A stretch of 47,507 bases of DNA from DATGMS01 sp040905145 (GCA_040905145.1 JBBDSC010000069.1:1-47507), one strand, 5' to 3'; counted from the first letter of the stretch, positions 8,543 to 17,520 are shown. Translations and numbers: made by a program. The notes: a model not told the origin generated them from the letters alone.

Positions 8543-8641
8543 AGATTACGCGTTAAATTGTGGAATTTTATTTTCAATTGCCCAAAACTAACCTAGATTT
8601 GAAAAAAAAACATAATCTGGTCCAATATCTTTTATATTTAT

Positions 8642-8671
8642 TTATCTTGTGCAATCGATTGTCCAAGATAA
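8642..8671. promoter_or_regulatory. LacI-type operator in the uronate divergent promoter
   Basis: A 30-base near-perfect palindrome. The arms TTATCTTGTGCAATC and GATTGTCCAAGATAA agree at 13 of 15 positions, and the core CAATCGATTG is exact, with the central CG typical of LacI-family operators. It ends 12 bases before the uxaA start, so a bound regulator would block transcription or initiation of uxaA. It lies in the region shared with the divergent kinase relic-eda-TRAP run. A KdgR-like LacI regulator is the likely partner, but none is encoded in the window. Confidence 0.6.
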
Positions 8672-8683
8672 TCAATTAATAAA

Positions 8684-10330
8684 ATGTTACATAAAATTTT
8701 AAAAATTCATCCAAAAGACAATGTTTTGGTGGCACTTGCCGATTTAAAAATGGGTGAGAAAATATACTTCCAAGACGATGAAACCATCTTGACCCATGAT
8801 GTACAGGCGAAGCATAAATTTGCGGAAGCTGAATTGAGTGCCGATCAGGAAATTTATATGTATGGGATTATTGTAGGCAAAGCACTTGTTCCCATAGCCA
8901 AAGGGGAAGCACTTACCACTGAGAATGTTACCCATAAAACAGCTGAATATACAGGCAAACGGCAGGACTTTTTTTGGCAGGCCCCTAAAGTTGATCGATG
9001 GAAGAATAAGTCTTTTCTGGGCTATCACAGAGCTGACGGACAAGTAGGTACAGCAAATTATTGGTTGGTGGTTCCTTTGGTTTTCTGTGAAAACAGAAAT
9101 GTAAACATCATAAAGCAAGCCTTTGTTGAAGAATTGGGCTTCGAAAATCCTAATCGTTTTAAAGCGTATGTTCAACAAATGAGCACACTTTACGCCAAAG
9201 GAGAAAAGGACAAAATCGGATCACTAAGCTTGGAGACCGTTGAAAAAGAGCAAAGCGAAAGGATTTTTAAGAATGTGGATGGAATTAAGTTCCTGACCCA
9301 TAGCGGGGGATGTGGCGGAACCAGGCAGGATTCTGAAGCCTTATGTGCCCTGATCGCCGGCTATATCAACAATCCCAATGTGGCCGGGGCCACCATCCTT
9401 AGTTTGGGCTGCCAAAATGCCCAACCCCCGATACTCAAAAATAAGCTGAACAAGATCAACCCCAACCTTAAAAAGCCGGTGATCCTTCTCGAGCAGCAAA
9501 AGGAAGGCACTGAGCTGGCCCTTCTCACCTCAGCCATTCAGAAAACCTTCCTGGCCTTGGCCGACGCAGACCAATTGGAAAGAAAACCAGCTCCTCTGAG
9601 TAAACTGACCATTGGATTGGAATGTGGTGGATCAGACGGATTCTCGGGAATCTCCGCCAATCCGGCAGTAGGCCATGTGTCTGACCTGATAGTGGCTTTA
9701 GGGGGCAAAACAATTTTATCAGAATTCCCTGAGCTTTGTGGCGTGGAGCAAGAACTTATCAATAGATGTACCACCGACGAAGCTGCCACTAAATTCATCC
9801 ACCTGATGCGGGCCTATTCCGCTTCGGCCGAAGCAGTGGGTTCAGGATTTGACATGAACCCCAGTCCCGGCAATATAAAAGATGGTTTGATCACAGATGC
9901 CATCAAATCTGCAGGAGCGGCAAAAAAAGGAGGTACCTCCCCTATTGTAGACATTTTGGATTATACGGAAATTGCCACAAAACCAGGTTTGAACCTTCTT
10001 TGTACCCCTGGTAATGATGTCGAGAGCACCACGGCTATGGCAGGTTCCGGGGCCAATATCATCCTCTTTACTACTGGTTTGGGCACACCTACCGGCAACC
10101 CTGTCACTCCGGTGATCAAGGTTTCTTCCAATCACAAACTATCGGAAAAAATGCCTGATATTATTGATGTGGATACAGGGGGCGTGATTTCAGGGGAAAA
10201 AACCATTTCTCAAATGGGGGAAGAAATGCTGGACTATATCATAGAAGTAGCCAGTGGCCATATTACTCCCAAAGCAGTGAAACTTAATCAGGATGATTTC
10301 ATTCCCTGGAAAAGAGGGGTCTCTCTTTAA
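8684..10330 (+). CDS. uxaA: Altronate dehydratase
   Basis: The 548-residue protein joins an N-terminal SAF-like domain (about residues 1-95, with VLVALADLKMGEKI and GKALVPIAKGEALTTENV) to the UxaA catalytic body. The body begins KSFLGYHRADGQVGTANYW and contains the Cys/Gly-rich blocks THSGGCGGTRQDSE, SLGCQNAQPP and GLECGGSDGFSG. The enzyme dehydrates D-altronate to 2-keto-3-deoxygluconate in the galacturonate branch. Its length matches the fused UxaA form. It is the first gene of the plus-strand uronate unit, just after the LacI-type palindrome, and is followed after 33 bases by the SDR gene. The uronate isomerase and tagaturonate reductase that should precede it in the pathway are not in the window. 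Confidence 0.95.
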   Translation: MLHKILKIHPKDNVLVALADLKMGEKIYFQDDETILTHDVQAKHKFAEAELSADQEIYMYGIIVGKALVPIAKGEALTTENVTHKTAEYTGKRQDFFWQAPKVDRWKNKSFLGYHRADGQVGTANYWLVVPLVFCENRNVNIIKQAFVEELGFENPNRFKAYVQQMSTLYAKGEKDKIGSLSLETVEKEQSERIFKNVDGIKFLTHSGGCGGTRQDSEALCALIAGYINNPNVAGATILSLGCQNAQPPILKNKLNKINPNLKKPVILLEQQKEGTELALLTSAIQKTFLALADADQLERKPAPLSKLTIGLECGGSDGFSGISANPAVGHVSDLIVALGGKTILSEFPELCGVEQELINRCTTDEAATKFIHLMRAYSASAEAVGSGFDMNPSPGNIKDGLITDAIKSAGAAKKGGTSPIVDILDYTEIATKPGLNLLCTPGNDVESTTAMAGSGANIILFTTGLGTPTGNPVTPVIKVSSNHKLSEKMPDIIDVDTGGVISGEKTISQMGEEMLDYIIEVASGHITPKAVKLNQDDFIPWKRGVSL

Positions 10331-10363
10331 AAGTATTATTAAATTATAAATACATAACATCTA

Positions 10364-11179
10364 ATGTCTAACAGATTTTCAGTAAAAAACAAAATCATTA
10401 TAATTAGTGGTGGAACCGGCGTTTTAGGTAAAGCTATAGCTGTTCATTTGGCTAATGAAGGGGCCAAAATGATAATTTTAGGAAGAAATCCTTCAAAGGT
10501 AGAGGCTCTTGTAAAGGAAATAAAGGATGACGGAGGTTTTGCTTTCGCAGCTGTTGCAGATGTAACCGATGAAGGTGAACTTCAAAACCTACAGGAAATA
10601 TTATCCAAGGACTTTAATAAAATTGATGTGTTGATCAATGCGGCTGGTGGAAATATGCCAGGAGCTATTGTTACTCCAGATCAGACCATCTCAGATCTGT
10701 CAAGTGAAGATGTCAAAAAAATAATGGACCTTAACTATCTGGGTACTTTTTTTCCCACTAAGGCTCTTCTCCCACTGCTATTAGCGGAAAATAAAGGAAG
10801 CATCATTAATATTTCATCCATGGCCGCCAGTAGGCCCATGACCAGAGTAATGGGATATGCCTCTGCAAAAGCGGCAGTAGACAATCTTACCAAATGGTTG
10901 GCGGTAGAATTTTCCAAAAAATATGGTCCGGAAATGAGGGTAAATGCAGTTGCCCCCGGTTTTTTTCTGACTGAGCAGAACCGAAAGTTGCTTACCGAAG
11001 AGGATGGCAGCCTCACGACAAGAGGCAATCAAATTATTGAACACACGCCCATGGCCCGTTTTGGCGACCCAGAAGATCTATTTGGCACCATTCAATGGCT
11101 TTGCAGTGACGCTTCTAAATTTTTAACAGGAACAATTATTCCGGTGGACGGGGGATTTAGCGCATTTTCAGGAGTATGA
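10364..11179 (+). CDS. uxuB: SDR-family D-mannonate oxidoreductase
   Basis: The 271-residue short-chain dehydrogenase has the cofactor motif GGTGVLG (residues 16-22), NAAGG, the catalytic Ser near 151 and YASAK (Tyr165, Lys169). It ends PVDGGFSAFSGV. In Gram-positive bacteria and Bacteroidota the fructuronate/mannonate step is often done by an SDR rather than the long-chain UxuB of E. coli. This sequence, with the NMPGA insert after NAAGG, fits that group. It would reduce D-fructuronate to D-mannonate, the substrate of the next gene. The stop overlaps the uxuA start as ATGA, supporting coupling. Exact substrate is inferred from position; a general sugar-acid dehydrogenase is the alternative. 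Confidence 0.85.
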   Translation: MSNRFSVKNKIIIISGGTGVLGKAIAVHLANEGAKMIILGRNPSKVEALVKEIKDDGGFAFAAVADVTDEGELQNLQEILSKDFNKIDVLINAAGGNMPGAIVTPDQTISDLSSEDVKKIMDLNYLGTFFPTKALLPLLLAENKGSIINISSMAASRPMTRVMGYASAKAAVDNLTKWLAVEFSKKYGPEMRVNAVAPGFFLTEQNRKLLTEEDGSLTTRGNQIIEHTPMARFGDPEDLFGTIQWLCSDASKFLTGTIIPVDGGFSAFSGV

Positions 11180-12354
11180 TGATGGATAAAATTAAAATGG
11201 AACAAACCATGAGATGGTATGGTCCCAATGATCCAGTAAGCCTTTCCGATATAAGACAATCGGGGGCTACAGGTATAGTAACCGCTTTGCATGATATCCC
11301 CAATGGGGATATCTGGCCAAAGGAAGCCATTAGGGCCAGGAAGCAAATCATTGAAGAGGCAGGGCTTACCTGGTCGGTAGTGGAAAGCCTACCAGTTCAT
11401 GAGCATATAAAAACGAGAAGTGGTAATTATAAGCAGTACATTGAAAATTACCAAAGCAGTATCAGGAACCTTGCGGCCGAAGGTATTTTTACCGTTTGCT
11501 ATAATTTTATGCCTGTCCTGGATTGGACCAGAACCGATCTAGTCTATACTTTGCCCAATGGCGCCAAAGCCTTAAGATTTGAAATGAGAGCATTGGCTGC
11601 TTTTGACTTCTTTATCCTCAAAAGGCCAGATGCGAATCTTTCCTATACAGAGGAGGTAAAACAAAAAGCAGCAGATTATTACCGTACACTTTCTGATGAA
11701 GACAAGCAAAAACTCACCAACACCATCATTGCGGGATTGCCGGGTACTGAGGAGGGATATTCACTGCAAGCTTTTCAAGAGGTACTGAATACATACCAGG
11801 ATATTGACGAAAAAACCTTAGCCAAACACCTTCAGTTGTTTTTGGATGAAATCATTCCCATAGCAGAGCAAAGCGGGATTTCCATGGCCATTCATCCGGA
11901 TGATCCACCGTTTCCTATTTTCGGTTTGCCCAGGGTGCTAAGTACTGCCAAAGATTATGAACGGATCATAAGGGACAACAATAGTCCCAACAATGGATTT
12001 GCCTTTTGTACTGGCTCATTAGGAGTCAGGGCGGACAACAACTTACCTGAGATGGTCCGGCAATGGGGTGATCATATCCACTTTATCCATTTGAGGAGTA
12101 CCGAGCGGGATGCTGAAGGTAATTTCCATGAGGCCAATCACCTGGAGGGAGATGTACCCATGGAAGAGGTGGTAGAAGAAATATTAAAGTTGCAGCAAAG
12201 AAGGAAAAAATCACTTCCCATGCGTCCTGATCATGGTCATCAAATGCTGGACGATCTCGGAAAAATCACGAATCCCGGATATTCAGCAATTGGTAGGTTA
12301 AAAGGTTTGGCAGAATTAAGAGGCTTGGAAGTTGGAATTTTACGGGAACTGTAG
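11176..12354 (+). CDS. uxuA: Mannonate dehydratase
   Basis: The 392-residue protein is a TIM-barrel metal enzyme that dehydrates D-mannonate to 2-keto-3-deoxygluconate in the glucuronate branch. Recognisable blocks are MRWYGPNDPVSL near the start, GATGIVTALHDIPNG, VCYNFMPVLDWTRTDL, MAIHPDDPPFPIFGLPR with metal ligands, FCTGSLGVRADN, and the terminal MRPDHGHQMLDD. Length and motif order match UxuA. ATG 11176 overlaps the SDR stop; two further ATGs follow within the first four codons, so the exact start may be one or two codons later. With uxaA it gives this cell both routes to KDG. Confidence 0.95.
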   Translation: MMMDKIKMEQTMRWYGPNDPVSLSDIRQSGATGIVTALHDIPNGDIWPKEAIRARKQIIEEAGLTWSVVESLPVHEHIKTRSGNYKQYIENYQSSIRNLAAEGIFTVCYNFMPVLDWTRTDLVYTLPNGAKALRFEMRALAAFDFFILKRPDANLSYTEEVKQKAADYYRTLSDEDKQKLTNTIIAGLPGTEEGYSLQAFQEVLNTYQDIDEKTLAKHLQLFLDEIIPIAEQSGISMAIHPDDPPFPIFGLPRVLSTAKDYERIIRDNNSPNNGFAFCTGSLGVRADNNLPEMVRQWGDHIHFIHLRSTERDAEGNFHEANHLEGDVPMEEVVEEILKLQQRRKKSLPMRPDHGHQMLDDLGKITNPGYSAIGRLKGLAELRGLEVGILREL

Positions 12355-12388
12355 TTAATTATTATAAATTTTAAATTTAATAATTCCA

Positions 12389-13771
12389 ATGAAAAAAAAT
12401 TGTTTAAAAATGATGGCCTTAGCCATGGTTACGGTCCTTGTTGGGTGCAGTGCACCGGTTGAGAACGAAGAAGGCTGGATCAATTTGCTTGATGGTAACT
12501 CCTTAAATGGATGGACCTCTGTAGCGGGGGAGGCTGATTTCACCGTAGAAGACGAGATTATAATAGGAACGGCGGTAGCCAATACCCCCAATACTTTCTT
12601 GATAAGCGACCAGGAATACGAGGATTTCATCCTTGAACTGGAAATCAAAGTAGATGATGAATCCAGTAATTCCGGTGTCATGGTACGGGGCCAATACGAC
12701 CCCGAGGGAAAAGAAGGTAAGGGCCGGGTTTATGGTTACCAGGTGGAGATGGATCCAAAAGAAAGAGCCTGGTCGGCAGGTATTTATGATGAAGCCAGAA
12801 GAGGCTGGCTCTATCCCCTGTCCCTTAATCCCGATGCCAGAAGCGCTTTTAAGCCGGAGGAGTTCAATGCATACCGTATTGAGGTGATAGGAAATGAAAT
12901 CAAAACCTGGCTTAATGGACAGGAAGTGGCGTATCTGGTGGATGATACTGATGCCAAAGGGATGATAGGATTGCAGGTACACAGTATCAGCAATCCTGAG
13001 GATGCGGGAAATAAAACCTACTTTAGAAATATCCGCATCAAGACGGAAAACCTTGACCCAAAACCTTTCCAAAATGATATTTTTGTGGTTAATAACCTCG
13101 ACAATGAACTTACTTCCTATGAAAAGGAAAAAGGTTGGGAGCTTTTATTTGATGGCAATAGCAATGAGGGCTGGAAAGGAGCCTATAGGGAGGATTTCCC
13201 AGAACATGGCTGGGTAATCAATGATGGCGTCCTTACCATAGGAGCTTCAGACGGGGGAGAATCAACCAATGCGGGGGATATTGTCACCGAAGAAATGTAT
13301 AGCGCTTTTGATTTGGTCTTTGATTTCAAATTAACGGAAGGAGCCAACAGCGGATTGAAATATTTTGTCACCCTCACCGAAGGCAATGAAGGATCAGCTA
13401 TAGGATTGGAATATCAGATCCTGGACGACGAAAGACATCCGGATGCCAAACAAGGAATTGAAGGTAACAGAACTTTGGCTTCCCTATATGATTTGATCCC
13501 CGCTGAAAAAGAAAGCAGGTTTATTAAACCCATTGGGGAGTGGAACAAAGGCCGTGTAGTGGTGTATCCTGACAATAAAGTAGAGCATTATCTTAATGGC
13601 ATTAAAGTGCTTGAATACCAAAGAGGTTCTGAAGACTATCGTGAATTGGTGGCAGGAAGTAAATACAAGGATTGGGAGAATTTTGGAGAAGCAGAAGAAG
13701 GTCATATCCTATTACAGGATCACGGCAATGAGGTCAGCTTCAAAAACATTAAAATCAAGGAGCTGAAATAG
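12389..13771 (+). CDS. Tandem DUF1080 (3-keto-disaccharide hydrolase) lipoprotein
   Basis: A 460-residue secreted lipoprotein (VTVLVGC, Cys20) with two DUF1080 jelly-roll domains at about residues 28-215 and 245-458. Each starts with the family signature: WINLLDGNSLNGWTS and WELLFDGNSNEGWKG. Each carries the NSGVMVRGQY or NSGLKYFV strand and ends in a KTYFRNIRIK or VSFKNIKIK strand. The family is named for 3-keto-disaccharide hydrolases and is often called family 16 glycoside hydrolase-like. It follows uxuA by 34 bases, probably in the same transcript, and precedes a Tat oxidoreductase that might make the 3-keto substrate. Hydrolytic activity is not proven for this protein. Confidence 0.85.
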   Translation: MKKNCLKMMALAMVTVLVGCSAPVENEEGWINLLDGNSLNGWTSVAGEADFTVEDEIIIGTAVANTPNTFLISDQEYEDFILELEIKVDDESSNSGVMVRGQYDPEGKEGKGRVYGYQVEMDPKERAWSAGIYDEARRGWLYPLSLNPDARSAFKPEEFNAYRIEVIGNEIKTWLNGQEVAYLVDDTDAKGMIGLQVHSISNPEDAGNKTYFRNIRIKTENLDPKPFQNDIFVVNNLDNELTSYEKEKGWELLFDGNSNEGWKGAYREDFPEHGWVINDGVLTIGASDGGESTNAGDIVTEEMYSAFDLVFDFKLTEGANSGLKYFVTLTEGNEGSAIGLEYQILDDERHPDAKQGIEGNRTLASLYDLIPAEKESRFIKPIGEWNKGRVVVYPDNKVEHYLNGIKVLEYQRGSEDYRELVAGSKYKDWENFGEAEEGHILLQDHGNEVSFKNIKIKELK

Positions 13772-13851
13772 ACAAAGGCTTAAATAAATGAAAAGGAGAT
13801 CTTATCAAATAATTCCATCCCCTTTTTCGTGGAACTTTTATTTTAGAACTG

Positions 13852-13859
13852 TAGATTTG
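13852..13859 (+). promoter_or_regulatory. Putative -7 box before the Tat oxidoreductase
   Basis: TAGATTTG matches TAnnTTTG and lies 49 bases before the ATG at 13909. No good TTG element is present at 17-23 bases upstream, only TTTTTCG. It may allow transcription separate from the uxa/uxu unit. Confidence 0.35.
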
Positions 13860-13908
13860 TAAAACCCTAAACATAAAAGATAGTATAATAAACAGTAAGT
13901 GTATAGTT

Positions 13909-15261
13909 ATGAATAAAATAGATAAAACAAGAAGGGATTTTATAAAAAAATCAGTGTTGACCACTGCCGGGATTTCCACTTTGGGGGCAGTAGGTTTTTC
14001 AGCAAAAAGTTATGGGCAAATCATAGGGGCAAATGATCGTTTAAACATAGCCATTGCAGGGTTAGGACGCAGACTTGGCGCTTTTTATGCCCCCATAGCA
14101 AGAAAAGAAAGCAATGTTAATTTGCTGTACTTATGCGATGTTATGAAATCCCAGAGAGAAAGAGCGGCAAAAAATTTTGAAAAGCATATTGATTACCAGC
14201 CAAAACTGGAAAACAACATTTTAAAGGTAATAGAGGATCCCGAAGTGGATGCGCTTATCAATGCCACTCCGGATCATTGGCATGCCCCAGGAACATGGCT
14301 TGCTGTAGAGGGAGGCAAGCATGTATATGTAGAAAAGCCATGCAGTCACAATCCAAGGGAAGGTGAAATATTGGTGGAATACCAGAAAAAATACGATAAG
14401 GTCATACAAATGGGGAACCAACAGCGTTCCTCTCTTCATAGTATTGAAATCATCAATGATATCCATAATGGGATCATTGGAAAGCCATATTTGGCCAAGG
14501 CATTTTATACCAGTGCCAGGGGCGAAGTGCCTGTGCCAACCAAAGCCACAGTTCCCGAAGGTCTGGATTGGGACCTTTTCCAAGGTCCATCGCCCAGAAA
14601 AGAATACATGCACGATACCTGGGATTACAACTGGCATTGGTATGGCTGGGATTTTGGCACCGCAGAAACAGGCAACAATGCCACTCATGAACTGGATGTT
14701 GCCCGCTGGGCTATGCAAGTGGATTTTCCAAACAAGGTAATAGTAGATGCAGGTAAATACCACTGGCCTGATGATGGCTGGACCATGTACGATACCATGG
14801 ATGCTACTTTTAAATTTGACGACGAAAAAACCATAAAGTGGGACGGAAAAAGCAGGAATGGCTACAACACTTATGGATCAGGCCGCGGGACTATTATCTA
14901 CGGAACGGAGGGATCGGTATATGTGGATCGTGGCGAGTATAAATTATTCGACCGTAGTGGGAAAATGATCCGGGACAATAAATCCTCCGGAAGTGAGAGC
15001 GGCACCCAACTTGGCGGTGGTGGAGACATGTCAACCATGCATGTAGTGAACTTCTTTGAGTCCATTAGAGGAAAAGACAAGCCAAATTCACCCATTGATG
15101 AAGGTGCTAAAAGTACCCTGCTTTGCCATTTGGCAAATATCGCCTCCAGGACAGGGGAAATTTTGGAATGTAATCCTTCCAATGGACATATTACCAATAG
15201 TAGGCGAGCCAAAAAATTATGGTCCAGGGAATATGAAAAAGGCTGGGAGCCAAAAATATAA
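13909..15261 (+). CDS. Tat-exported Gfo/Idh/MocA-family oxidoreductase
   Basis: The 450-residue protein begins with a twin-arginine signal (RRDFIKKS at 8-15, then a hydrophobic stretch and AKSYGQ) and so folds in the cytoplasm with its NAD(P) before export. The Rossmann domain has IAIAGLGRRLGAF, ATPDHWHAPG and the family EKP motif in VYVEKPCSH. The C-terminal half has the WHWYGWDFGTAETGNN and HELDVARWAM segments typical of Bacteroidota and planctomycete exported members. It may oxidise the C3 hydroxyl of glycosides, providing the 3-keto substrate of the DUF1080 lipoprotein 137 bases upstream. This pairing is inferred from context. It converges with the LolD-like gene. Confidence 0.9.
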   Translation: MNKIDKTRRDFIKKSVLTTAGISTLGAVGFSAKSYGQIIGANDRLNIAIAGLGRRLGAFYAPIARKESNVNLLYLCDVMKSQRERAAKNFEKHIDYQPKLENNILKVIEDPEVDALINATPDHWHAPGTWLAVEGGKHVYVEKPCSHNPREGEILVEYQKKYDKVIQMGNQQRSSLHSIEIINDIHNGIIGKPYLAKAFYTSARGEVPVPTKATVPEGLDWDLFQGPSPRKEYMHDTWDYNWHWYGWDFGTAETGNNATHELDVARWAMQVDFPNKVIVDAGKYHWPDDGWTMYDTMDATFKFDDEKTIKWDGKSRNGYNTYGSGRGTIIYGTEGSVYVDRGEYKLFDRSGKMIRDNKSSGSESGTQLGGGGDMSTMHVVNFFESIRGKDKPNSPIDEGAKSTLLCHLANIASRTGEILECNPSNGHITNSRRAKKLWSREYEKGWEPKI

Positions 15262-15474
15262 TACTCAATGTTTTTAATTGTAAAATGAGGTTTTCAACAA
15301 ATTATTTATAAAACCAGCCGGACCGCAAACCAGGAAACATGGGGGCTATTGAAATTAAGCCCCTGCGGGCTTCTATCGGCTCTAGCCAACAAATGCCGAA
15401 TGTGAAAACCATTCCTTGAGCCGCAGATACAGGAAAAGTTTCACGCCAAGGTAAATCCAAGCATCCTTCTGCCC

Positions 15475-16134
15475 TTATATGCCATTAACGATTTTTCCGT
15501 CCTGCATGGTAAGCATCCGGTCGGCCATTTGAGCAAGTTCCTGGTTATGGGTAACGATAACGAAAGATTGACCGAATTCATCCCTCAGTTTAAAAAACAA
15601 TTCGTGTAGTGTCTGGGCACTGTGGGTATCAAGATTACCGCTGGGCTCGTCAGCAAATATTATTTTGGGGTTGTTAATCAGTGCCCGGGCTACGGCCACT
15701 CGTTGTTGCTCCCCTCCCGAAAGCTCGGAAGGTTTATGTTGTAATCTATCTTCAATACCCAAAAGCACCGCCAATTCTATTGCCCTCCCCCTTAGTTCTT
15801 TCTCTCCTTTTCCCGCTATCAATCCTGGAATCATTATGTTTTCTTCCGAGGTAAATTCAGGCAATAAGTTATGAAATTGAAAAATAAAACCGATTTTTGA
15901 ATTCCTGAAGGCAGCCAGTTTATTCCCATTCAGGGCAGATAAATTTTCACCTTCCACGATTAATTCCCCCTGGTCCGCCTGATCCAAAGTGCCCACGATA
16001 TGGAGCAAGGTACTCTTGCCTGCTCCTGAAGGACCCACAATGGATACAATTTCCCCTGACTGAATGGTAACATCCACTCCTTTAAGGACATGCAGATCAC
16101 CGTATTTTTTATGAACACCTGTAGCTACTAACAT
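15475..16134 (-). CDS. lolD: ABC transporter ATP-binding protein, LolD/MacB type
   Basis: A 219-residue ATPase with Walker A GPSGAGKST, a Q-loop in FIFQFHNLLPEF, signature LSGGEQQRVAVARAL, Walker B IIFADEP and the H-loop in VIVTHNQ. The GFxFQ...LLPEFT(S/A)xEN region and size are characteristic of LolD, which powers LolCE release of lipoproteins from the inner membrane. MacB- and FtsE-like ATPases are close relatives. ATG 16134 is preferred to a TTG at 16155 because it gives the usual LolD N-terminus (MLVATGVHKKYG). No LolC/E permease lies in the window. It diverges from sucC. Confidence 0.85.
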   Translation of the reverse strand: MLVATGVHKKYGDLHVLKGVDVTIQSGEIVSIVGPSGAGKSTLLHIVGTLDQADQGELIVEGENLSALNGNKLAAFRNSKIGFIFQFHNLLPEFTSEENIMIPGLIAGKGEKELRGRAIELAVLLGIEDRLQHKPSELSGGEQQRVAVARALINNPKIIFADEPSGNLDTHSAQTLHELFFKLRDEFGQSFVIVTHNQELAQMADRMLTMQDGKIVNGI

Positions 16135-16211
16135 AAGAGACAATTGTGAATTCAAATTTAAAATTAATTATCGGTTATGCGGACAATTTGATAAAAAGAC
16201 ATGGTTAATCC

Positions 16212-16242
16212 TTGAATTATCGGCCTTAAGCGATTAACTTCG
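16212..16242 (+). promoter_or_regulatory. Putative sucC promoter
   Basis: TTG at 16212-16214 and TAACTTCG at 16235-16242 are separated by 20 bases. The second element is one base away from TAnnTTTG. The predicted transcript would start about 10 bases before the sucC ATG. Confidence 0.4.
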
Positions 16243-16260
16243 TGCAAAAATTTCAATAGA

Positions 16261-17481
16261 ATGAACATACACGAATATCAAGCTAAAGAAGTTTTAAAAT
16301 CTTATGGTGTTAAAATTCAAGAGGGGATTGTAGCCGATACCCCTGAATCAGCACTGGAAGCCGCTAAAAAACTCAATGCAGAAACAGGCACTTCATGGTA
16401 CGTGCTAAAAGCACAAATACATGCAGGTGGACGTGGAAAAGGTAAAATTCAAGAAACGGATTCCCATGGAGTCGTATTGGCAAAAAAATTGGAAGATGTC
16501 TCAGAAAAAGCCAAAAACATCCTAGGTGGAACGTTGGTGACTTTACAAACTGGACCTGAAGGCAAAAAAGTAAATAAAATACTGGTAGCTCAGGACGTGT
16601 ATTATCCCGGAGCCTCTGAGCCAAAGGAATATTATCTTTCCATACTGTTGGACAGGGCAAAAGGCAGCAATGTGATCATGGCCTCTACCGAGGGCGGTAT
16701 GGACATAGAAGAAGTGGCTGAACATTCCCCTGAAAAAATCATCAAGGAATGGGTTGATCCTCTAGTTGGACTTCAAGGTTTCCAAGCCCGTAAAGTAGCA
16801 TTTAAACTTGGACTTGAAGGAACTGCTTTTAAAGAAATGGTCAAATTCATCACTGCGCTTTATGCGGCATATGAAGGAACAGATTCTTCCCAGTTTGAAA
16901 TTAATCCTGTACTGAGAACATCTGACGATAAAATTTTGGCGGTAGATGCCAAAGTAAATATTGATGACAATGCCTTGTTCCGCCAAAAAAACCTTGCAGA
17001 ATTCAGAGATTTGGCGGAAGAAGATCCCTTGGAAGTGGAAGCCGGCAAATCAGGCTTAAACTATGTCAAACTTGACGGAAACGTGGGTTGCATGGTAAAT
17101 GGAGCAGGATTGGCCATGGCTACCATGGACATGATCAAACTCTCCGGTGGTGAACCTGCCAACTTTCTCGATGTGGGCGGTGGGGCCAACGCCCAAACAG
17201 TGGAAGCAGGATTTAGGATTATCCTGCAAGACCCTAAAGTCAAGGCAATATTGATCAATGTCTTTGGGGGTATAGTAAGGTGCGACAGGATCGCCAATGG
17301 TGTGGTAGAAGCCTACAAGTCTATTGGTGACATTAAAGTGCCAATCATTGTAAGGCTTCAAGGCACTAATGCAGAAGAAGGGGCAAAGATAATAGACGAA
17401 TCAGGATTGAAGGTTACTTCTGCCATCACCTTGAAAGAAGCCGCAGAAAAAGTTCAAAACGTTTTAAAAGACAGTTTATAA
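16261..17481 (+). CDS. sucC: Succinate-CoA ligase beta subunit
   Basis: The 406-residue protein is the ATP-grasp beta subunit of succinyl-CoA synthetase, a TCA-cycle enzyme that makes ATP or GTP from succinyl-CoA with the alpha subunit SucD. It starts MNIHEYQAKEVLKSYGV and has the nucleotide-binding AQIHAGGRGKGK, the Mg-binding FEINPVLRT and the CoA-ligase segment LDVGGGANAQTVEAGFRIIL, then INVFGGIVRCD. Length is normal. sucD, often adjacent in other bacteria, is not next to it. A hairpin and a tRNA-Arg gene follow. Confidence 0.97.
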   Translation: MNIHEYQAKEVLKSYGVKIQEGIVADTPESALEAAKKLNAETGTSWYVLKAQIHAGGRGKGKIQETDSHGVVLAKKLEDVSEKAKNILGGTLVTLQTGPEGKKVNKILVAQDVYYPGASEPKEYYLSILLDRAKGSNVIMASTEGGMDIEEVAEHSPEKIIKEWVDPLVGLQGFQARKVAFKLGLEGTAFKEMVKFITALYAAYEGTDSSQFEINPVLRTSDDKILAVDAKVNIDDNALFRQKNLAEFRDLAEEDPLEVEAGKSGLNYVKLDGNVGCMVNGAGLAMATMDMIKLSGGEPANFLDVGGGANAQTVEAGFRIILQDPKVKAILINVFGGIVRCDRIANGVVEAYKSIGDIKVPIIVRLQGTNAEEGAKIIDESGLKVTSAITLKEAAEKVQNVLKDSL

Positions 17482-17496
17482 TAGTAAATTTGAAAA

Positions 17497-17520
17497 CCTA
17501 TTGGAGATATCTCCGATAGG
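17497..17520 (+). other. Hairpin between sucC and tRNA-Arg
   Basis: CCTATTGGAG and CTCCGATAGG pair over 10 positions (one G-T) around the loop ATAT. No T-run follows; the tRNA begins six bases later. It may be a transcript-end stabiliser or a processing signal separating the sucC mRNA from the tRNA rather than a terminator. Confidence 0.4.

Noticed and set aside
9842..10135. A minus-strand frame of about 97 codons inside uxaA
   Set aside because: Shadow frame of the strongly conserved uxaA sequence; composition and residues are not protein-like.
12357..12385. AATTATTA/TAATAATT palindrome before the DUF1080 lipoprotein
   Set aside because: It is a pure A/T stretch where 8-base complementarity is expected by chance.
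15356..15371. AAGCCC-CTGC-GGGCTT as a terminator between the convergent oxidoreductase and LolD genes
   Set aside because: The stem is only six pairs and no T-run follows on either strand.
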